Shown here: positions 20,827 through 28,399 of the stretch, one piece after another
How positions within the stretch are numbered: position 1 is the first letter of the stretch
Layout: the number at the start of each line of letters is the position of its first letter
From: Saprospiraceae bacterium
Lineage (GTDB): Bacteria; Bacteroidota; Bacteroidia; Chitinophagales; Saprospiraceae
NCBI GenBank assembly: GCA_016717105.1
Contig: JADKGF010000005.1
Location: 124,001-188,000 of the forward strand
DNA: 64,000 nucleotides
Direction: 5' to 3'
Notes under the pieces: generated by a model
The model's input: the letters and a program-made list of their open reading frames with translations, nothing else
What the model was told of the DNA's origin: nothing
Database searches by the model: none
Program-made: the position numbers and the translations under genes

Positions 20827-21864
20827 TTATAAAAATTTATCTTCTTCTTTTTTAAATAAAAGATAATTACAAAACTTTTTTGCGGCAAATGGACCTATGC
20901 TACTTCCTTTTGTGCCCAATCCATTAAATAGATACATGCCATCATTGACACCATGCTTCAAAAAAACAGGCCTTCGGTCGTGCATTGTAGGCCTTATGGC
21001 CGCTAAATGATCCACTATTTCATATGGAATCGTCAATATCCTAGAGAGTTGGCTACTGAGATGATCGTAAGCTTTTTGTGTTGGGCTTTCGTCTAAAGTA
21101 TCCCATTCATATCCAGACCCGACCCAATAAATATCATCATACTGATGCACAATAAATATTTTGTCTTTGTACATTTTTTTAAATCCAGCATTCGGAATTT
21201 TCACCAACAAAACTTCGCCTTTGGATGGCGCAAGACCAGTTTCAGGAAAGAACGGATTGTAAACTGCTTGATATCCTTCACAAAATATGATTTCCTTAAA
21301 CTTGTAATCAAGATATTCAAATCCAGTTTCATGGTGTTTCAAGTCTTGATAGATAAATTGTTCATTGACAAGATCACCAGTTTCTTGCCATTGTTGTCTA
21401 AAATGCTGAAGGATGTTTTTGATATGCACATGAAATGTTCCCGTAAGTTCACCATAAGCAAATGGGCGGCTTACCTTGCCGGAAAACTCACGATCATCTG
21501 CATTATCCACAAGGTAGTCTGACAAAGTAGAATCTGCCGTTCTACTGATCCAGTTATTCTCATCTAAGGCTGAATCCAATGCACGTAAAATATTGGCTTT
21601 TGTGAAAGAATCAACTCCATTTTCATTAGCCATCTCCGTATAAGTTGCCAAAGCAAAAGGTATAAAATCATCGGCACGCCAAGTTTTTACAAAATTTTTA
21701 CCTGTGACTGGATTTACAATGCCAGCGGCAACTCTGGACGAAGATTTTTCAATATATTTGTCAATAACCAATACCCTTTTTCCTTCCTTCCTAAGAAAGT
21801 AGGTCAATAAAGTACCCGCGATTCCTTGACCAACTACACAAAAATCATAGTTTTTAGATGGCAT
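20827..21864 (-). CDS. FAD-dependent oxidoreductase (DAO/DadA-like)
   Basis: 345 aa with the Rossmann dinucleotide motif VVGQGIAGTLLTYFL near the N-terminus, VLVIDKYIEKSSSRVAAGIVNPVTGK after it, and the C-terminal FAD contact LFNGLGTKGSSIGPFAA. This resembles the DadA / MnmC oxidase-domain superfamily, which oxidises C-N bonds of amino acids or modified tRNA bases. There is no methyltransferase half, so MnmC is not claimed. The start overlaps the end of the YjbR-like gene by 11 bases, which suggests translational coupling. The substrate is unknown. Confidence 0.85.
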   Translation of the reverse strand: MPSKNYDFCVVGQGIAGTLLTYFLRKEGKRVLVIDKYIEKSSSRVAAGIVNPVTGKNFVKTWRADDFIPFALATYTEMANENGVDSFTKANILRALDSALDENNWISRTADSTLSDYLVDNADDREFSGKVSRPFAYGELTGTFHVHIKNILQHFRQQWQETGDLVNEQFIYQDLKHHETGFEYLDYKFKEIIFCEGYQAVYNPFFPETGLAPSKGEVLLVKIPNAGFKKMYKDKIFIVHQYDDIYWVGSGYEWDTLDESPTQKAYDHLSSQLSRILTIPYEIVDHLAAIRPTMHDRRPVFLKHGVNDGMYLFNGLGTKGSSIGPFAAKKFCNYLLFKKEEDKFL

Positions 21865-22210
21865 CTAATGCTGCTTTTTCTGATTTTTTCAAAGAGCCTA
21901 CCACCAAATCATATGAATGGTCGATCAACTTTTTTACCAAATTTTCATCCAATGCGCCTTCAATATTTACGGTATTCCAATGGACTTTATTCATGTGATA
22001 CCCTGGAATGATGTCTTCATATTCTTCTCGCAATGTAATGGCCCAGTCCGGTGTACATTTGAGATTTACAGTACAAGGTGTACTTTCCAATCCCGTCAAG
22101 GCGAAAATTTTGCCCATAACCTTGAATACCAAGGTATCACCGCCAAAAGGGAATGACTCCTCTACCCCTTTTTTATTCAGACAATACGCTGTAAATTCTT
22201 CGATATTCAT
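21854..22210 (-). CDS. MmcQ/YjbR family protein
   Basis: 118 aa, the normal size of this CyaY-like fold. Family blocks: MNIEEFTAYCLNKKGVEESFPFG, TLVFKVMGKIFAL, VNLKCTPDWAITLREEY, GYHMNKVHWNTVN, and the end LIDHSYDLVVGSLKK. Members are described as putative DNA-binding proteins, but the cellular role is not established. It sits between ribA (15 bases upstream) and the FAD oxidoreductase (overlap), so the three genes probably form one operon. Confidence 0.9.
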   Translation of the reverse strand: MNIEEFTAYCLNKKGVEESFPFGGDTLVFKVMGKIFALTGLESTPCTVNLKCTPDWAITLREEYEDIIPGYHMNKVHWNTVNIEGALDENLVKKLIDHSYDLVVGSLKKSEKAALDAI

Positions 22211-22225
22211 ATTGGTTATTAGTCG

Positions 22226-22810
22226 TTATGTTAGCAAATGGCCCATCATTTTTTGTTTTACCTTAAGATAGGCATCATTTTCCTTTCCGGAAGGGATGAT
22301 GATAGGAATACGACTGCTAAGCTTTATTTCTGAATTGCCGATAGCGGCCAGTTTTTCGGGGTTATTGGTGATCAGATTGATCTTTTTAATCTTGAGATCG
22401 CGTAAAATGTCGATGGCTATTTCGAAGTCACGCTCATCCGGCTCAAAACCTAAATGGACATTCGCTTCAATGGTATCCATACCTTTATCTTGCAGGTTGT
22501 AAGCTTTGAGTTTGTTGATAAGTCCGATACCTCTACCTTCTTGTCTCAAGTAAATAAGTAAACCGCCATCTTTTTTGATCATCTGCAGTGATGCTTCTAG
22601 CTGTGCGCCACAATCACATCTTTTGGAACGAAAAAGATCACCTGTAAGACACTCGGAATGAATGCGTACAGATACCGTCTCAGACAAATCCGTATTTTTG
22701 TTTACCAATGCCAGATGAGGCTGCATTTGATCAGAATTTTCAGCATATGCATACATATCAAAATCTCCCCAATCTGTTGGCAAATGAGCCAGTACTTGTC
22801 TCTTGATCAA
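22226..22810 (-). CDS. ribA: GTP cyclohydrolase II
   Basis: Catalyses the first step of riboflavin synthesis, GTP to diaminohydroxyphosphoribosylamino-pyrimidine. Seen: the zinc Cys cluster in SECLTGDLFRSKRCDCGAQL, the catalytic segment YLRQEGRGIGL, and the end TNNPEKLAAIG. It is the monofunctional form, without a DHBP synthase domain. No ATG lies before the conserved region. A TTG at 22840 overlaps a TATATTTG promoter box, so I prefer the TTG at 22808-22810 (LIKRQVLAHLPTDWGDF); the exact start is uncertain. It heads a likely operon with the YjbR-like and FAD oxidoreductase genes. Confidence 0.92.
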   Translation of the reverse strand: MIKRQVLAHLPTDWGDFDMYAYAENSDQMQPHLALVNKNTDLSETVSVRIHSECLTGDLFRSKRCDCGAQLEASLQMIKKDGGLLIYLRQEGRGIGLINKLKAYNLQDKGMDTIEANVHLGFEPDERDFEIAIDILRDLKIKKINLITNNPEKLAAIGNSEIKLSSRIPIIIPSGKENDAYLKVKQKMMGHLLT

Positions 22811-22828
22811 AACATTAAAATTAAACCG

Positions 22829-22836
22829 CAAATATA
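22829..22836 (-). promoter_or_regulatory. Candidate -7 box (TATATTTG) of ribA
   Basis: Matches TAnnTTTG about 18 bases upstream of the TTG chosen for ribA. A -33 TTG is not evident. It argues against the longer reading from 22840. Confidence 0.4.
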
Positions 22837-23006
22837 GCAATTTTCGGTTAAAATCTTGGGATAAAATCGAATTAAATATATATGAATGCTAAAGAGAATT
22901 ACAAAAAAAGCCTCTTCAAAATTTAAAATATATTTCCAAAAGAGTCAAAATATTTATTATTTTTGCGGCACTTTAGCCGAAAAGGGTGGTTCCTATTCAA
23001 AGCTAG

Positions 23007-23077
23007 GTCTCATAGTTCAACGGATAGAATAGAAGTTTCCTAAACTTTAGATATGGGTTCGATTCCCGTTGAGACCA
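23007..23077 (+). tRNA. tRNA-Arg (AGR-reading; anticodon loop one base short as read)
   Basis: Acceptor stem GGTCTCA/TGAGACC, D arm GTTC-AACGGATA-GAAT, T arm ATGGG-TTCGATT-CCCGT, discriminator A. The anticodon arm is GAAGT/ACTTT around a loop of only six bases, TTCTAA. Adding a T gives anticodon TCT and adding a C gives CCT; both are arginine. The plus strand just before it has no clear promoter. The missing base is most likely a homopolymer error like the others in this window. Confidence 0.88.
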
Positions 23078-23234
23078 CATTTATGAATGCCAAATAAGAT
23101 ACAATTCTTGTTTGGCATTTGTTATTCAAGGATTTATGAATGAATCCTTCAACAAATCGATGTTTTATAGACTGTATTTTAAGCAACAATTAAGCGACAA
23201 GCAATCTAAAAAGCTAATATTTGCGGCAGTTTTG

Positions 23235-23345
23235 CAAGCACCAGAATTCCGATCGTCGCAGTTTGCAACTGCGATGCAATAAATCAAGCATTTGTAATGC
23301 GTAATTAACAAGCACCAACTGGAAACGAATTACAAATTCTGAAAA
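23235..23345. repeat. REP-like palindromic repeat cluster
   Basis: A perfect palindromic hairpin TCGCAGTT-TGC-AACTGCGA at 23256-23274 (extendable to 23254-23276) lies between two direct copies of CAAGCACCA (23235-23243 and 23309-23317). CATTTGTAATGCG and CGAATTACAAATTC nearby form a second, imperfect inverted pair. The layout resembles Bacteroidota REP-type sequences mobilised by REP-associated tyrosine transposases. No such transposase is in this window. Confidence 0.55.
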
Positions 23346-23358
23346 TATGGGATCGAAA

Positions 23359-24132
23359 TCACAGACTTCGACCATCCATTAGGTAAATTTCGTTTTCCAA
23401 ATTTCGATCTATCATCAATGCTAATTCTGCTCTATCTAATAGCTGCTTTTGGCATGCTGACTCAAAATAATTAAAATATTTTTTTCGTATATTATAATTA
23501 GCATGTTGAAATATAATAAAACACTTTGCCACAGACGCTTTTCCTAGCTTTTCTATATGCTCAAATCCACAAATTTCGATAATTGAACCCATTTGGGTTA
23601 AACACTCTTTATCTATATGGCAATTTAAAGCAATTCTGTTATTTTGGTCTATTTCATGATATTTATCAATTAAATTTTCAATATCTAAACAATCTACATT
23701 TGGGCTAATTACAATTGTATTGCAGCTTGCTATTTCAATCATCTGTTTTTGTAAAGTAGTATCCTTTTCCAAAAATTTAATACGTTTTATTTGAAGTTCT
23801 AAATTACTTGAGTTGATGCTGTCAAGATAAATTCTTAAATCTATATCAGATTGTTCGATTTTTTTAATCAAAAGTTTTTTGACTATCTTATTGCAGTCAC
23901 CAAATTCAGTAAAAGCGAAACTGTCTCTAGGATACTTCGCTGATATTTCATTGAAATTTACAGGCTTATTTTGGGTATCAAAAATTGGTAGTTCTTTGTA
24001 GTTATAATAAGAACCTTTTAGTGCATTTTCAATTTTATCATCATTTGTAAGTTCTACCAAATTGTCACAAGGATCTTTTATCTTGCAGTTAAAACTCCAC
24101 ACTAAATAAAGCCCAATAATCAAGTATTTCAT
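23359..24132 (-). CDS. Hypothetical exported protein, possible lipoprotein
   Basis: 257 aa with a short N-terminal hydrophobic stretch (YLIIGLYLVWSFNC) that may be a signal peptide with a weak lipobox at Cys16. The rest is soluble and rich in Lys, Asp, Asn and Ile, with several Cys residues (ASCNTIVI, DCLDIENL, LNCHIDKECL, IEICGFEH). I recognise no domain. It is followed upstream by the AlkD-like gene with about 40 bases between and could be co-transcribed with it. Confidence 0.6.
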   Translation of the reverse strand: MKYLIIGLYLVWSFNCKIKDPCDNLVELTNDDKIENALKGSYYNYKELPIFDTQNKPVNFNEISAKYPRDSFAFTEFGDCNKIVKKLLIKKIEQSDIDLRIYLDSINSSNLELQIKRIKFLEKDTTLQKQMIEIASCNTIVISPNVDCLDIENLIDKYHEIDQNNRIALNCHIDKECLTQMGSIIEICGFEHIEKLGKASVAKCFIIFQHANYNIRKKYFNYFESACQKQLLDRAELALMIDRNLENEIYLMDGRSL

Positions 24133-24174
24133 TTATTATATTTTCAAAAATTGTAAAAGATTTTGTACTTTACA

Positions 24175-24855
24175 TCAACTATCCAATTTCAATTTCCTCA
24201 GCGCTTCTTTTTTAGTCAATCCAGACAGTTGTGGGTTAGCTAGAATGAATTCATATACTCGAGTCGGATTCAGGTCAGCATATTGCCGCAGTGCCCAACC
24301 TTGTGCTTTACGAATAAAAAATTCCTTGGATGTATCATGAGCCAAAATAGCATGGCACAACAAATCCCAATCGGTCTTCTCCTTGTATTTTAACTGAAAA
24401 ATGATGGCAGACCTTTGTAGCCACATATTATCGCTATCAATCCATTTGTGTATATAATTAGGAATTAGTGCTGACTCTTTAAGTAAAATTGGGCCAACCA
24501 ATGATGGCGCTATACCATCCACGCTGTCCCACCACGATTTGTGCACGATCAGCTCCTCGAGATATGGTAGATGTACTGATGTCAATTTTTTTGATACATT
24601 TCTCAATATATCTATGGCTAAATATTGACATTCTCTATGCGAATCATCCCAAAGCTTTTCTATTAATTCCCAAAATTCATTGTCATCAACTTGCAATTTG
24701 AAATTGGCTTTATATGCTAAAAATATCTCCTTTCTCTTAGTAGCATTCACACCATAAAAATCAAATTTGTTTTTCATATATCGTGCCATTGCGAGTGCAT
24801 AAGAAGCATCGGCATTAGCCATAAACAAATCGGAAACAAAAATGTAGGCATCCAT
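24175..24855 (-). CDS. DNA alkylation repair protein, AlkD-like
   Basis: 226 aa made of HEAT-like helical repeats. Family blocks are MKNKFDFYGVNATKRKEIF, the Trp-rich region VHKSWWDSVDGIAPSLVG at about 128-145, the segment DNMWLQRSAIIFQLKYKE, and FIRKAQGWALRQYADLNP near the end. AlkD glycosylases remove cationic alkylpurines without base flipping. The family's catalytic Trp and Asp positions appear to be kept in SWWDSVD. Full length. Confidence 0.88.
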   Translation of the reverse strand: MDAYIFVSDLFMANADASYALAMARYMKNKFDFYGVNATKRKEIFLAYKANFKLQVDDNEFWELIEKLWDDSHRECQYLAIDILRNVSKKLTSVHLPYLEELIVHKSWWDSVDGIAPSLVGPILLKESALIPNYIHKWIDSDNMWLQRSAIIFQLKYKEKTDWDLLCHAILAHDTSKEFFIRKAQGWALRQYADLNPTRVYEFILANPQLSGLTKKEALRKLKLDS

Positions 24856-24934
24856 ACGAAAGAATTAAAGTGCATGAAATAATAAAAAGCAAATGTAGCT
24901 TCTCGAACTAATAAATAATAAAATGATGGTCGAA

Positions 24935-24964
24935 TTGTTCTATATTTAAATTTGATTATCTTTG
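24935..24964 (+). promoter_or_regulatory. Bacteroidota promoter of the aminotransferase gene
   Basis: TTG at 24935-24937, a 19-base spacer, then TATCTTTG at 24957-24964. Both elements fit the Bacteroidota consensus and lie about 40 bases before the ATG at 25002. Confidence 0.75.
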
Positions 24965-25001
24965 TGGTCTTAGAATTTGAATAGCACAAAGCAAGATAAA
25001 T

Positions 25002-26210
25002 ATGAGCATTGACCCATCAAAAATGATAGCAGCCAAGGTACAGGCAATGGAAGAATCAGCCACCATCAGAATGGCTCAAAAATCGAGAGATTTGGCTGCC
25101 AAAGGTGTAAACGTGATCAGCCTTAGCCTAGGAGAACCGGACTTTGATACGCCGGAATTCATTAAAGAAGCAGCTTACAGTGCCTTGAAAAAAGGGAATA
25201 CCAAATATACTCCTGTACCTGGTACAATGGATCTAAGGAATGCTATTTGTGATAAGTTCAAGAGCGAAAATAAGTTGGATTTCAAGCCGTCTCAAATCGT
25301 GGTATCAAATGGAGCAAAACAATGCATTGCCAATATTTGCTTAGCTACGCTCAATGAAGGTGATGAAGCGATCATACTTGGGCCATATTGGGTATCATAT
25401 GTAGAAATCGTAAAATTTGCTGGAGGTAATCCTGTGGTCGTAAGTGCAGGCATTGAAGAAGATTTTAAAGTAAATGCCAAACAAATCAAACAGGCGATTA
25501 CTCTAAAAACAAAATTACTAATTTTTTCGTCGCCATGCAATCCAACAGGATCTGTATTTACCCATGATGAATTGAAAGCTATGGCTGACGTCATCGCTGA
25601 AAACGGACAAATCTTAGTCATTTCAGATGAAATATACGAGTATATCAATTTCACAGGAAATCATGTAAGTATTGGTGCTTTCGACAATATGAAAGACTGC
25701 ACCGCTACTATCAATGGATTTTCCAAGGGCTTTTCCATGACTGGATGGAGATTGGGCTATATGGGTGGACCACAGTGGCTCGCCGATGCTTGCAATAAAG
25801 TACAAGGTCAGGTGACATCTGGAGCTGCCTCATTTAGTCAGGAAGCTGCGGCCGTAGCACTTAGAACAGAAAAAACTGAAGCTTTAGCTATGCGAGATGC
25901 ATTCATGAGACGTAGAGACTTGATCACATCACTTCTCCGAGATGTACCTGGATTTGTCGTAAATTACCCACAAGGTGCGTTTTATGTTTTTCCTGATGTT
26001 AGTTATTATTTTGGGAAATCTAATGGAAGTATCACCATAGAAAATGCCGATGATTTTGCAGAAGCTATGCTTACAGAAGCTCATGTTGGTACAGTATCTG
26101 GTGCTGCTTTTGGGGCAGATCAGTGCATCAGGATTTCTTATGCCGCTTCTGACGAAAATATAACAGAAGCCGTGCGAAGGATTAAAGCTTGTTTGCAAAA
26201 TTTCAAATAA
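25002..26210 (+). CDS. Class I pyridoxal-phosphate aminotransferase (aspartate-type)
   Basis: 402 aa, type I aminotransferase fold. Seen: SLGEPDFDTPEFIKEAA near the N-terminus, VSNGAKQCIANI (cofactor phosphate site), SSPCNPTGSVF with the conserved Asn, ISDEIYEYINF with the Asp that contacts the pyridine nitrogen, and NGFSKGFSMTGWRLGY with the Schiff-base Lys; the C-terminal Arg is in CIRISYAAS. The subgroup fits aspartate / prephenate aminotransferases (1beta). It moves the amino group of aspartate to 2-oxoglutarate, and perhaps to prephenate. Single gene with its own promoter. Confidence 0.95.
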   Translation: MSIDPSKMIAAKVQAMEESATIRMAQKSRDLAAKGVNVISLSLGEPDFDTPEFIKEAAYSALKKGNTKYTPVPGTMDLRNAICDKFKSENKLDFKPSQIVVSNGAKQCIANICLATLNEGDEAIILGPYWVSYVEIVKFAGGNPVVVSAGIEEDFKVNAKQIKQAITLKTKLLIFSSPCNPTGSVFTHDELKAMADVIAENGQILVISDEIYEYINFTGNHVSIGAFDNMKDCTATINGFSKGFSMTGWRLGYMGGPQWLADACNKVQGQVTSGAASFSQEAAAVALRTEKTEALAMRDAFMRRRDLITSLLRDVPGFVVNYPQGAFYVFPDVSYYFGKSNGSITIENADDFAEAMLTEAHVGTVSGAAFGADQCIRISYAASDENITEAVRRIKACLQNFK

Positions 26211-26428
26211 AATCATAGCCCAAATCATCAGCTTGTCTTTGGGTAAACATATTGCGGTTAAAACAAACTCATATTGATTGAATTAGTTGTCCATTCTATT
26301 TAAAAGTTATGGCATAGCATTAAGATTAGAATTTGTAAATATTTTGTTAATATTTATACCTTGATTCAAAAACTAATTGTAACTTCGCTTTCAACAATCA
26401 TATTTATAACCATAAAATCTTTTCAAGT

Positions 26429-26686
26429 ATGAACATAACATTTGATGAATTAAGAAGAATCAAACATGCACTTCCTACAGGCAGTGTTAGTAAAATCGCA
26501 TCAGAATTGGATATAGAAGAGCAAACCGTACGCAATTATTTTGGGGCAAAAAAATACATCAACGGAGAAGTAGTAGGATGTCATATAGAACCAGGACCAG
26601 ATGGTGGTATCGTACATTTGGATGATGATATTATCTTTAAGGTTGCAAAAAGAATCCTCGCAGAAACACAACACATTGGCAGTTAA
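26429..26686 (+). CDS. Small helix-turn-helix protein (85 aa), unknown regulator
   Basis: The N-terminal half reads as a helix-turn-helix: FDELRRIKHALPTGSVSKIASELDIEEQTVRNYFG. The rest (HIEPGPDGGIVHLDDDIIFKVAKRIL) is acidic. I recognise it only as a small DNA-binding-like protein conserved in Bacteroidota; no target is known. It is a single gene, with possible promoter TTG-N16-TAACTTCG about 35-60 bases upstream and a strong terminator downstream, consistent with a free-standing regulator or nucleoid factor. Confidence 0.7.
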   Translation: MNITFDELRRIKHALPTGSVSKIASELDIEEQTVRNYFGAKKYINGEVVGCHIEPGPDGGIVHLDDDIIFKVAKRILAETQHIGS

Positions 26687-26737
26687 CGACCAAAATACAT
26701 CGATAAAGAAATAACATAGATCAATTCAAATATTGTT

Positions 26738-26777
26738 AAGCCCTGATTAGAATGTCAAAATTTAATCAGGGCTTTTT
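26738..26777 (+). terminator. Rho-independent terminator
   Basis: A perfect 12-bp stem AAGCCCTGATTA / TAATCAGGGCTT with a 13-base loop, ending in TTTTT. It follows the small HTH gene by about 50 bases. Confidence 0.88.
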
Positions 26778-26905
26778 AGTGCATTTTATCCTGAAAGTAC
26801 AAAAAAAAATCCTAGGATATTTCATTACAATTCTACTTGAATCAGGTTTGAAAATCCTATTTTTATTATGATTTTGAGAAACTAATAATTTCACAGTTTA
26901 GGCAC

Positions 26906-26953
26906 AAAAAAAAAATGTTAGAAAGTAAACCTAAATCTACTATCTAACATTTT
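26906..26953 (-). terminator. Rho-independent terminator (minus strand)
   Basis: On the minus strand an 11-bp stem AAAATGTTAGA / TCTAACATTTT is followed by a run of T (A at 26906-26915 on the plus strand). It lies 35 bases after the proposed stop of the 37-codon ORF at 26988-27100, which supports that stop. Confidence 0.8.
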
Positions 26954-26987
26954 ATCATAAGTGTTTAGATGATTCCGGGGGAAATTA

Positions 26988-27100
26988 TTAAACACCGATG
27001 AAAAGGTCTTGCTCTTCCTCCTGAGGAAAGTGACCACTTTTTTTGTTTTGGTAAAAACCCTGACAAAAAAAGTCTTCAGTTTAAACAAAAAGTTGTTCAT
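26988..27100 (-). CDS. Very small protein (about 37 aa after a one-base correction)
   Basis: As read, the frame from ATG 27100 (MNNFLFKLKTFF) runs on through the terminator hairpin, which is implausible. Adding one T to a T7 tract (A7 at 27065-27071 on the plus strand) switches it to CQGFYQNKKSGHFPQEEEQ and then DLFIGV with two tandem TAA stops. The product would have a basic hydrophobic start and an acidic end. I recognise no family. The hairpin terminator directly after the corrected stop supports expression. Function unknown. Confidence 0.5.
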
Positions 27101-27237
27101 GGGTACTAATTTGTATATCTATATGACGTGCAAATTATACAAATGTAACCTTTTTAACTCACAATAATGTGTTAAGAAATGAAAATTAAGGGTTAACACG
27201 GGGATGATTCCTAAGGAAAACCCTGAAATCAAATTGA

Positions 27238-27414
27238 TTACCGAATGAATTTTTCTATTTCATCGCCTTCGTTATCGTAAATTTCTTCCCAAAATTTCTT
27301 TGATTTTACATTAATTTTGCTGTCTGTAACCGGGAGTTTCTTCTTGGGTTTAATCAATTCAGAATCTTCACCTGTGGTACCTTTCGGTGTCTTTTTAGAT
27401 TTATTATTTTTCAT
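27238..27414 (-). CDS. Small charged protein (58 aa)
   Basis: ATG at 27414, stop TAA at 27238. The N-terminal half is very basic (MKNNKSKKTPKG, IKPKKKLPV) and the C-terminal part is acidic and aromatic (KKFWEEIYDNEGDEIEKFI). The codon-level pattern is coherent and it sits on the same strand as the MscS/ComEC genes and the 37-aa ORF. I recognise no domain. It could be a small nucleic-acid- or ribosome-associated protein, but that is a guess from charge only. Confidence 0.55.
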   Translation of the reverse strand: MKNNKSKKTPKGTTGEDSELIKPKKKLPVTDSKINVKSKKFWEEIYDNEGDEIEKFIR

Positions 27415-27545
27415 GACAAAATAACAAAATTACCTTTTGGTTTAAATAATTTTTAATGATTATATGAAATATTATACAAATTTGAAAAAGAATTTAAACA
27501 TGACAAAATAATTGATGATGTTTTTTTTAAAGTTGGTTATATACG

Positions 27546-28391
27546 CTACTCTTCTTTGATCGAATTTGCTATCAATCTGATGGTTTTTTTCCTAATCATT
27601 CTCTCTACTTCTCTATTTACTTCTTGGAGCTTATATTGGCATTTAAGTGACAGATATTCGTGATGAACATCGACAATTTTAATTGTAAACGAATCTGGTT
27701 CGATAAAATGTTGGAAATCTTTCAGCGATTCTGAAATTGTTTTTTCCAATTGTTCTATCGTCGTGTGATATTTAATGCTCAATTCAAAATCTATACTTAC
27801 TTTCTTGATCTCCCTTTTGGTATAGTTGATGATTTCTGACATATATACTTTGTCATTTGGTATATATATGATATCATCATCATCATTTAGAAGCGAAACT
27901 TTAGTCAAATTGATCTCCGTGATTTTACCTTGGTGCGTTCCTATTTTGACATAATCGTCAATATTTATTTCTTTAGAAAAGCTGATGATAATACCACTAA
28001 TTATTCCACTTACATAGTCTTTTGAGATAATTGCAACTGCGGCGCCTACAATACTAAGTGATGTCAAAAGACTTTTTAAATCTAAACCCCAAAATCCGAG
28101 AACCATTAAAATGACACCAAAAGTGACGATCAGATAATAAAGGTTGTTAATTCCGTTTATAACGTTGTCGGTATATTTATAAGGTATATTTTTGCGTAAG
28201 CGGTAGATCATTATCAAAGCAGCAGTGACAATATTGACGATTGCCAGCAAGATCAGAAACTCTACAATACTATGAAAAAAATAGAATGTCTTATCAAATG
28301 CTACCTTATTAATTTCAATATATTGTCTTGTATAAAGAAAAATGGCTAAAAGACTAAATCGAATGATATATCGTAGGATGACTGATTGCAT
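27546..28391 (-). CDS. MscS-family mechanosensitive channel
   Basis: 281 aa. Three hydrophobic segments in the N-terminal 110 residues lead into the pore-lining helix and beta domain: LLTSLSIVGAAVAIISKDYV, SGIISGIIISFSKEINIDDYV, KIGTHQGKITEINLTKVSLL, and YIPNDKVYMSEIINYT. The C-terminal domain follows, ending in a charged tail. It is of the short MscS type that opens under membrane tension to release solutes. It starts eight bases after the ComEC gene on the same strand and is probably co-transcribed. It ends with TAG. Confidence 0.92.
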   Translation of the reverse strand: MQSVILRYIIRFSLLAIFLYTRQYIEINKVAFDKTFYFFHSIVEFLILLAIVNIVTAALIMIYRLRKNIPYKYTDNVINGINNLYYLIVTFGVILMVLGFWGLDLKSLLTSLSIVGAAVAIISKDYVSGIISGIIISFSKEINIDDYVKIGTHQGKITEINLTKVSLLNDDDDIIYIPNDKVYMSEIINYTKREIKKVSIDFELSIKYHTTIEQLEKTISESLKDFQHFIEPDSFTIKIVDVHHEYLSLKCQYKLQEVNREVERMIRKKTIRLIANSIKEE

Positions 28392-28399
28392 TTGATCTG

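Noticed and set aside
26918..27100. 60-codon reading of the small ORF
   Set aside because: It reads through a strong terminator hairpin; the one-base-corrected 37-codon form ends before it.
26900..27100. Leader-peptide attenuator
   Set aside because: No run of one regulatory codon and no biosynthetic gene directly downstream on that strand; a simple terminator fits better.
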